Shown here in pieces: positions 5,356 through 9,968 of a DNA stretch of 9,968 nucleotides (position 1 is the stretch's first letter; every line of letters starts with the position of its first letter). The translations under genes were made by a program, and so were the position numbers. The notes under the pieces are model-generated. The model was given only the letters and a program-made list of their open reading frames with translations. It was not told where the DNA came from and did not search any database. The stretch comes from JAUREX01 sp044356825 (GTDB lineage Bacteria; Pseudomonadota; Alphaproteobacteria; Rhodobacterales; Rhodobacteraceae): assembly GCA_044356825.1 (NCBI GenBank), contig JBIKVM010000107.1, positions 1 through 9,968 of the forward strand, given 5' to 3'.

Positions 5356-7050
5356 ATGCCCCACGACGGACAGTCCCTCGCCGATCTCTCCCCCGCCCTC
5401 GACGGTCTGCGCGACCATGTCCGCGCGGCCTGCGCCCCGGTCGGCGCGTTGCTTGCGCGCGCGACCGAGCGGCTGCGCGCCGATGTCGCCCCCGCGGGCC
5501 GGATCGACCCCGCGCTGCTCGAGGCGCGCCAGTCGGCGGCGCACGGGCTTGCCTGGCTCGCGACCTATGCCGAGTCGGTCAACCAGATGTCGGCGTGGGC
5601 CGACCGTCTGGCCGAGGCCGGGCAGTTCGGCGAGATGGAGGCGCTGATCCTCCAGATCGGGGCGGGCGAATACCTCGCGCAGATCGCGGGCGGCATCCCG
5701 ATGAACCAGGGCGAGGTCGTGCGCCTGCGCGACCTCGGCGCAAGTGCCGCCGAGATGGCGGCCTTCGCGGCCGAGGCGCCGGTCGCGGCGCTGCTCGAGG
5801 GCGGGAACACGGGTGCGGCGCGCGCGCGCCTTGTCGCGCTCATCCGCGCGGCGGCGGGGGCCGCGACCTATGGCGCGAGCGGGCTCGACGACGAGATGGA
5901 GATGATCCGCACCCAGTTCCGCCGCTTCGCCGACGAAGAGGTGGCCCCCCACGCCCATGGCTGGCACCTCGCGGACGAGCTGATCCCGATGGAGACGATC
6001 GGCGCGCTGGCCGAGCTTGGCGTCTTCGGCCTGACGATCCCCGAGGAATACGGCGGGCTCGGCATGCCCAAGACCGCGATGGTCGTCGTCTCCGAGGAGC
6101 TTTCGCGCGGCTACATCGGCGTCGGCAGCCTCGGCACCCGGACCGAGATCGCGGCCGAGCTTATCCTCTGCGGCGGGACCGAGGCGCAAAAGCGCGGCTG
6201 GCTGCCGCGGCTCGCCTCGGGCGAGATCCTGCCGACGGCGGTCTTTACCGAACCGAACACGGGCTCGGACTTGGGCGCGCTGCGCACCCGCGCGGTGCGC
6301 GAGGGCGACGTCTGGCGCGTCACCGGCAACAAGACATGGATCACCCACGCCGCGCGCACCCATGTGATGACGCTGCTCGCCCGCACCGATCCGGCCACGA
6401 CCGATTATCGCGGCCTGTCGATGTTCCTTGCCGAAAAGATCCCCGGCACCGACGCGGCACCCTTCCCCACCCCCGGCATGACGGGGGGCGAGATCGAGGT
6501 GCTCGGCTATCGCGGGATGAAGGAGTATGAGCTTGCCTTCGACGGCTTCGAGGTCAGGGGCGAGAACCTCCTTGGCGGGGTCGAGGGGCAGGGCTTTCGC
6601 CAGCTGATGCAGACCTTCGAATCGGCGCGCATCCAGACGGCGGCGCGCGCGATCGGGGTCGCGCAGAACGCGCTCGACCTCGGGCTGCGCTATGGCGAGG
6701 ACCGCAAGCAGTTCGGCAAGCCGCTGATCGCCTTCCCGCGCGTCTCCGACAAGATCGCGATGATGGCGGCCGAGATCATGATCGCGCGGCAGCTCACCTA
6801 TTACTCGGCCCATCAGAAGGACAGCGGCAAGCGCTGCGACCTCGAGGCCGGGATGGCGAAACTCCTCGGCGCGCGGGTGGCCTGGGCGGCGGCGGACAAT
6901 GCGCTCCAGATCCACGGCGGCAACGGCTTCGCGCTCGAATACCAGATCAGCCGCGTGCTCTGCGATGCGCGCATCCTCAACATCTTCGAGGGCGCGGCCG
7001 AGATCCAGGCGCAGGTCATCGCGCGCCGGATCCTCGACGGCGGGAACTGA
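5356..7050 (+). CDS. mcd: (2S)-methylsuccinyl-CoA dehydrogenase
   Basis: This is a 564-residue flavoprotein of the acyl-CoA dehydrogenase superfamily. It oxidises (2S)-methylsuccinyl-CoA to mesaconyl-CoA in the ethylmalonyl-CoA pathway, which replaces the glyoxylate shunt for assimilating acetyl-CoA. The long N-terminal extension (about 1-175), containing HGLAWLATYAESVNQM and GEYLAQIAGGIPMNQGE, is diagnostic of Mcd and absent from ordinary acyl-CoA dehydrogenases. The catalytic core follows: FGLTIPEEYGGLG (224-236), FTEPNTGSDLGALRTRAV (297-314, flavin/substrate region), ESARIQTAARAIGVAQ (422-437), RKQFGKPLIAFPRV, and the C-terminal QIHGGNGFALEYQISR plus IFEGAAEIQAQVIARR. Glu545 sits at the usual catalytic-base position of short-chain enzymes. 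Length and motifs fit intact R. sphaeroides-type Mcd. No other ethylmalonyl-CoA pathway gene is in the window, so expression must be coordinated from a distance. The gene ends six bases from a convergent neighbour. Confidence 0.95.
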   Translation: MPHDGQSLADLSPALDGLRDHVRAACAPVGALLARATERLRADVAPAGRIDPALLEARQSAAHGLAWLATYAESVNQMSAWADRLAEAGQFGEMEALILQIGAGEYLAQIAGGIPMNQGEVVRLRDLGASAAEMAAFAAEAPVAALLEGGNTGAARARLVALIRAAAGAATYGASGLDDEMEMIRTQFRRFADEEVAPHAHGWHLADELIPMETIGALAELGVFGLTIPEEYGGLGMPKTAMVVVSEELSRGYIGVGSLGTRTEIAAELILCGGTEAQKRGWLPRLASGEILPTAVFTEPNTGSDLGALRTRAVREGDVWRVTGNKTWITHAARTHVMTLLARTDPATTDYRGLSMFLAEKIPGTDAAPFPTPGMTGGEIEVLGYRGMKEYELAFDGFEVRGENLLGGVEGQGFRQLMQTFESARIQTAARAIGVAQNALDLGLRYGEDRKQFGKPLIAFPRVSDKIAMMAAEIMIARQLTYYSAHQKDSGKRCDLEAGMAKLLGARVAWAAADNALQIHGGNGFALEYQISRVLCDARILNIFEGAAEIQAQVIARRILDGGN

Positions 7051-7056
7051 GCCGCC

Positions 7057-7773
7057 TCAGCCCCGCTCCGGCGCGCCGACCATGAAGGGCCGGCGCGCCC
7101 GGGTCGACAGCGCGAGCGCGATGATCGGGATCGAGAACAGGCACCAGATCGCCGGCCCCTCGTTCGGGTCGGTCGTCAGCGCGAACGACAGCACCGGCCC
7201 CGCGACGAAGTTCAGCGCCGCGAAACGCCACGCGCCATAGAGCGCCGGCAGCAGGAACACCGCGATCATGTAGCTCGGGAACCCCATGCGGGTGCCGAGT
7301 GCGGCCTCGAGCGGGACGAGGAGCCCGTTGTAGGGCACATCCCACGCCTGATGCCAGGTGCCCGTCCGGGTGCAGAGCGCCTCGGCGCAGAGCGCGACGC
7401 CCTCGGCGCAGCGGCCGAACGCCCCGATGGGCAGCAGTTGCAGCACGATGACGGCGCTTGCCGCCGTCGCCGCCGCGATGATCCGCCTCCGGCTGCGCGC
7501 GGGCAGGGCGGGGTGCAGCAGCGCCATGGCAAAGAGGTTGATGACGATCGGCTGCAGCGCGATATGCGCCACGGCCGAGAGCGTCACCGCGCGGTTGGCG
7601 GGCGTGCCGCACTGGTCGATGACGCCGTAGCCCGCAAGCTGGATCGCCTCCATCGCCGCGAAGAAGCCGAGCGTCAGCGGCACGGGCCAGGGCGCGCCGC
7701 GCCGGTGCGTGATGGCCGCCGCCCCCACCCCGGCCGCGATCATCCCTGCGGTAATGCCGACGCCCCAGCACAT
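7057..7773 (-). CDS. Polytopic membrane protein of unknown function (DUF5765-like)
   Basis: This 238-residue protein has about seven hydrophobic segments (roughly 5-22, 31-52, 67-86, 97-115, 165-183, 185-200 and 207-223). It starts MCWGVG and carries six cysteines (Cys2, 55, 122, 129, 134 and 211). Three of them cluster in the loop RCAEGVALCAEALCTRTG, just before a conserved-looking WHQAWDVPYNGL. The latter part (FPSYMIAVFLLPALYGAWRF, then TTDPNEGPAIWCLFSI) looks well constrained. I recognise the pattern from Rhodobacterales proteins usually labelled DUF5765, but I cannot assign a function. The ATG at 7773 has AGGGGG five to six bases upstream; an upstream in-frame ATG at 7827 would add 18 unconvincing residues. 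It lies 81 bases downstream of the phosphatidyltransferase gene, so co-transcription is possible, and it converges on mcd. The loop cysteines could form disulfides or bind metal or haem; this is speculation. Confidence 0.75.
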   Translation of the reverse strand: MCWGVGITAGMIAAGVGAAAITHRRGAPWPVPLTLGFFAAMEAIQLAGYGVIDQCGTPANRAVTLSAVAHIALQPIVINLFAMALLHPALPARSRRRIIAAATAASAVIVLQLLPIGAFGRCAEGVALCAEALCTRTGTWHQAWDVPYNGLLVPLEAALGTRMGFPSYMIAVFLLPALYGAWRFAALNFVAGPVLSFALTTDPNEGPAIWCLFSIPIIALALSTRARRPFMVGAPERG

Positions 7774-7854
7774 GCGGGCCCCCTGAAATCGTCTGTCGAG
7801 CGTGCCAGAGGGCGTCGCACCCCGCAAGGGCGCCCCTCACGCCCGCCGCACGGA

Positions 7855-8457
7855 TCAGCCGAAATCGCGCCAGCCCGCCCGCCAGCGGCCGAGCGTCGTC
7901 AGCGCGCAGAGCCCGGCAAACCCCCAGGCGAGGGTCGCGAAGGCCCCGGGCCAGAGGCAGATCGCGACGAAAAGCGCGATCGTCTCGGCCCCCTCGGTCA
8001 GCCCGCCCAGATAGGAAATCCCCTTGCCCGCCCGCCTCGGCGCCATTCCCCGACGCGCGCTCAGGGTCGCATGCGCCAGAAACGACGACCCCGTGCCGAT
8101 GAAGCCTGCAAGCAGCGCCGCCGCCGCCAGCGCGTTCGCCCCCGGGTCGTGGAACGCGAAGCCGAGCGGGACGGCCGCGTAAAAGACGAAATCGAGCGCG
8201 ATGTCGAGGAACGCGCCCCGGTCCGTCGGCCCCGCGAGGCGCGCCACCGCCCCGTCGAGCCCATCCGCCACCCGGTTGAGGAGGATGAGGGCCAGCGCCA
8301 CCCCGAAGGCGCCCGCCGCCGCCGCCGCCGCCCCGCCGAGCCCGAGCGCGAAGCCCGCGAGCGTGATCGCATCCGCCCCGATCCCCCGCGCGGCGAGCGC
8401 CCGCGCCGCCGGGGCAAGGACGCGCGCCTGAAGCGGCGCGATCCGCGCGTCAATCAT
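7855..8457 (-). CDS. CDP-alcohol phosphatidyltransferase family protein (YnjF-like)
   Basis: This is a 200-residue membrane enzyme. The CDP-alcohol phosphotransferase signature is at 65-89, DGLDGAVAR then GAFLDIALD, with the four aspartates Asp65, Asp68, Asp85 and Asp89 that bind metal and CDP. Hydrophobic helices lie around 31-62, 84-103, 106-130 and 156-187. Enzymes of this family transfer a phosphatidyl group from a CDP-linked donor to an alcohol such as glycerol phosphate, serine, choline or inositol phosphate; the alcohol used here is unknown. The spacing between AR and the next conserved Gly is seven residues, against eight in PgsA-type enzymes. Together with the DFVFYAAVPLGF stretch, this suggests the YnjF-like branch rather than PgsA or PssA. 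The ATG at 8457 overlaps the upstream flavoprotein stop by eight bases (ATGATTGA), which implies translational coupling. Residues 43-48 are a six-alanine run encoded by a GCC repeat. Confidence 0.85.
   Translation of the reverse strand: MIDARIAPLQARVLAPAARALAARGIGADAITLAGFALGLGGAAAAAAGAFGVALALILLNRVADGLDGAVARLAGPTDRGAFLDIALDFVFYAAVPLGFAFHDPGANALAAAALLAGFIGTGSSFLAHATLSARRGMAPRRAGKGISYLGGLTEGAETIALFVAICLWPGAFATLAWGFAGLCALTTLGRWRAGWRDFG
8315..8332. repeat. (GCC)6 trinucleotide repeat
   Basis: Six GCC units on the plus strand encode most of an Ala run (residues 43-48) in a membrane helix of the CDP-alcohol phosphatidyltransferase. A change in unit number would alter only the number of alanines. 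Confidence 0.8.
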
Positions 8458-9968
8458 CCCCGCCGCCCCCATCCCCGCTTCCCCGCCGCCAGCGGTTGAA
8501 GGCCCCGGCGAGCGCGAGCGCGCGCGGGTTCGTGCGGCCCTTGCGCCAGGTGCCGGCGGCGAACTTGCCGGCCTCGGCATAGGTCGGATAGGGCAGCACC
8601 GTCGCGAGCATCCGCCCGAGCCCCAAGCCTGCCTGCATCGCGAGCAGGAAGGGCGCGAGCATCTCGCCCGCATGGGGCGCGACGATGGTGACGCCGAGGA
8701 TGCGCCCCCCCCGCCCGGCGGTGACGACCTTGACGAAACCCGCCGTGACCCCGTCGGCGATGGCGCGATCAAGATGGCCCAGATCGTGGCGTGTCACCTC
8801 ATGCGCGATGCCGCGCGCGCGCGCCTCTTCCTCCGAGAGGCCGGCGCGCGCGATCTCGGGGTCGGTGAAGGTGACGGCGGGCATGGTCGCGCCCGCCACG
8901 CGCAGCCCCCGCAGCCCCGGCACGATGCCGCCCACCAGCGCGTTGACGGCCGCCCCCCAGCCCTGCTGCGCCGCCGCATGGGTGAACTGCGCGGGCCCCG
9001 CCACATCGCCCGCGGCAAGGATGTTGGGGTGCAGCGTGCGCATGAAGGCGTCGGTCTCGATGGTCGGTCCATCCGCCCCGATCCCGAGCGCCTCGAGCCC
9101 GAGGCCCTGCAGCCGCGCCCGCCGCCCCGTCGCCGCCAGCACCGCCTCGGCCGCGATCTCGGCGCCGTCGGCAAGGATCAGCCGCAGATCGCCCGCCCGG
9201 CCGCCGACCGAGGCGACGCGCGCACCCGTGCGGATCTCGACCCCGTCGGCGGCAAGGGCCGCGGCGGCGAGGCCGGCCGCCTCGGCATCCTCGCGCGGCA
9301 GGATGCGGGGTGCGGCCTCGATCAGCACGACCCCGAGGCCGAGCCGCGCCAGCGCCTGCGCGAGCTCGCATCCGATCGGTCCGGCGCCGAGGATCGCGAG
9401 CCGCCGCGGCGGCCCGGCCGGATCGGCAAGCCGCGTCCAGATCGTCTCGGAGGTCAGGCAGCCGACATCGATGAGGCCCGGGATTGGCGGCACCACGGGC
9501 GCCGCCCCCGTCGCGATGACGATCGCCCGGGTCGAGAGGCGGCGCATCCCCGCCTCGGTCGTGACCTCGACATGCCAGGGGTCCGCGATGCGCGCCCGCC
9601 CCGCCAGCACCTCGACGCCGAGGCCGCGATACCGTTCGGCGCTGTCGTTCGGGGCGATCGCCGCGATGGCCGCGCGGATGCGGGCGGTGACGGCGGGCCA
9701 GTCGGTCTCGGGGGTGCCGGCGCGGATCCCGAAATCGGCGGCCCGGCGCACCTCGGCCGCCGCCCGGCCCGAGCGGATCAGCGTCTTTGACGGCACGCAG
9801 CCGGTATTGAGGCAATCGCCCCCCATCTCGGCCTCTTCGATGAGGGTGACGCGGGCGCGCAGCGTCGCGGCCATGTAGGCCGCGACCAGCCCCGCCGCGC
9901 CGGCCCCGATGACGACGAGGTTGCGGTCGAACCGGCGCGGCCGCGGCCAGGGCGCGCGCAGACGCCGC
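8450..9968 (-). CDS. FAD-dependent pyridine nucleotide-disulfide oxidoreductase (mercuric reductase/lipoamide dehydrogenase-like), 5' end beyond the window
   Basis: The visible 505 residues (numbered from the right edge) form an almost complete class I disulfide oxidoreductase. They show the FAD motif LVVIGAGAAGLVAAY (17-31), the active-site GGDCLNTGCVPSK with Cys52 and Cys57, and ATGAAPVVPPIPG. The NAD(P) motif ILGAGPIGCELAQ (192-204) and the second FAD motif ILAAGDV (316-322) follow, then a C-terminal dimerisation domain. The reading frame is open to the window edge with no ATG, GTG or TTG before the FAD motif, so the start and at least 16 extra N-terminal residues lie outside. In the dimer-interface segment VLPYPTYAEAGKF, the position of the lipoamide dehydrogenase catalytic His is Tyr, and only the Glu (465) remains. 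There is no terminal Cys-Cys pair as in MerA. It is therefore neither a standard lipoamide dehydrogenase nor a confirmed mercuric reductase; the substrate is unknown. It overlaps the next gene by eight bases. Confidence 0.88.
   Translation of the reverse strand, partial: RRLRAPWPRPRRFDRNLVVIGAGAAGLVAAYMAATLRARVTLIEEAEMGGDCLNTGCVPSKTLIRSGRAAAEVRRAADFGIRAGTPETDWPAVTARIRAAIAAIAPNDSAERYRGLGVEVLAGRARIADPWHVEVTTEAGMRRLSTRAIVIATGAAPVVPPIPGLIDVGCLTSETIWTRLADPAGPPRRLAILGAGPIGCELAQALARLGLGVVLIEAAPRILPREDAEAAGLAAAALAADGVEIRTGARVASVGGRAGDLRLILADGAEIAAEAVLAATGRRARLQGLGLEALGIGADGPTIETDAFMRTLHPNILAAGDVAGPAQFTHAAAQQGWGAAVNALVGGIVPGLRGLRVAGATMPAVTFTDPEIARAGLSEEEARARGIAHEVTRHDLGHLDRAIADGVTAGFVKVVTAGRGGRILGVTIVAPHAGEMLAPFLLAMQAGLGLGRMLATVLPYPTYAEAGKFAAGTWRKGRTNPRALALAGAFNRWRRGSGDGGGGDD

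Noticed and set aside
5341..6915. Minus-strand open frame of 524 codons opposite mcd
   Set aside because: The composition is typical of an antisense shadow, while the mcd protein is conserved throughout.
7802..7807. TGGCAC on the minus strand upstream of the DUF5765-like gene, considered as a sigma54 -24 element
   Set aside because: The matching TTGC-type -12 element is missing at the required five-base spacing (ACAG is found instead).
7808..7838. GC-rich hairpin (GAGGGCG ... CGCCCCTC) between the DUF5765-like and CDP-alcohol phosphatidyltransferase genes, considered as a terminator
   Set aside because: The arms pair only with a bulge, the loop is long and no T-run follows on either strand, so I cannot support an intrinsic terminator.
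8705..8712. Run of eight identical bases (G8 on the coding strand) in the flavoprotein gene, considered as a phase-variation site
   Set aside because: It falls within Arg-Gly-Gly codons of an in-frame, conserved-looking region, and such runs are common by chance in GC-rich genes; nothing suggests a switching surface function.
8672..9878. Two plus-strand open frames of about 370-400 codons opposite the flavoprotein gene
   Set aside because: They overlap each other in different frames, are low-complexity Pro/Arg/Ala/Ser-rich, and lie entirely within a gene with clear FAD and NAD(P) motifs.
8450..9968. Calling the flavoprotein a mercuric reductase (merA)
   Set aside because: The C-terminal vicinal cysteines are absent, no mer genes are nearby in the window, and the N-terminus is not visible.

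Overview
The window looks like a chromosomal core segment from a high-GC alphaproteobacterium, most likely a member of the Rhodobacteraceae/Rhodobacterales. Three things point there: a class II DAHP synthase, a full-length (2S)-methylsuccinyl-CoA dehydrogenase of the ethylmalonyl-CoA pathway, and a YfgM-BamB gene pair of alphaproteobacterial type. Base composition and codon use are uniform throughout. I see no insertion sequence, prophage, CRISPR array, tRNA or rRNA, and coding density is about 96 percent.

Left block (1-3263, all on the minus strand, read right to left): aroG-type class II DAHP synthase (entry into aromatic amino acid synthesis), a PhoR-like soluble PAS-histidine kinase 28 bases downstream, a YfgM-like membrane-anchored TPR-like protein after a 92-base gap, and the lipoprotein start of BamB, joined to yfgM by a TGATG overlap. 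BamB runs off the left edge. A good sigma70-type promoter (TTGGCA, 17 bases, TATAGA) lies in front of the DAHP synthase gene.

Middle block (3264-7050): a divergent intergenic region separates DAHP synthase from a GlxA-family DJ-1/AraC regulator on the plus strand. The regulator ends one base from a convergent TauE/SafE-type permease gene. That permease gene is divergent from mcd across a 168-base region. This region is the richest non-coding stretch in the window. It holds a 15/15-base inverted repeat (13 matching pairs), a near-perfect 12/13-base direct repeat and an AT-rich candidate promoter for mcd.

Right block (7057-9968, all minus): a mercuric-reductase/dihydrolipoamide-dehydrogenase-like flavoprotein that enters from beyond the right edge overlaps by 8 bases a small CDP-alcohol phosphatidyltransferase (YnjF-like). 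After 81 bases comes a six-cysteine polytopic membrane protein of unknown function, which ends 6 bases from the convergent mcd stop.

No striking undescribed system is visible. The points most worth a second look are the divergent control region upstream of mcd, the flavoprotein that keeps its CxxxxC disulfide but lacks the usual dimer-interface histidine and any C-terminal mercury-binding cysteines, and the uncharacterised membrane protein.
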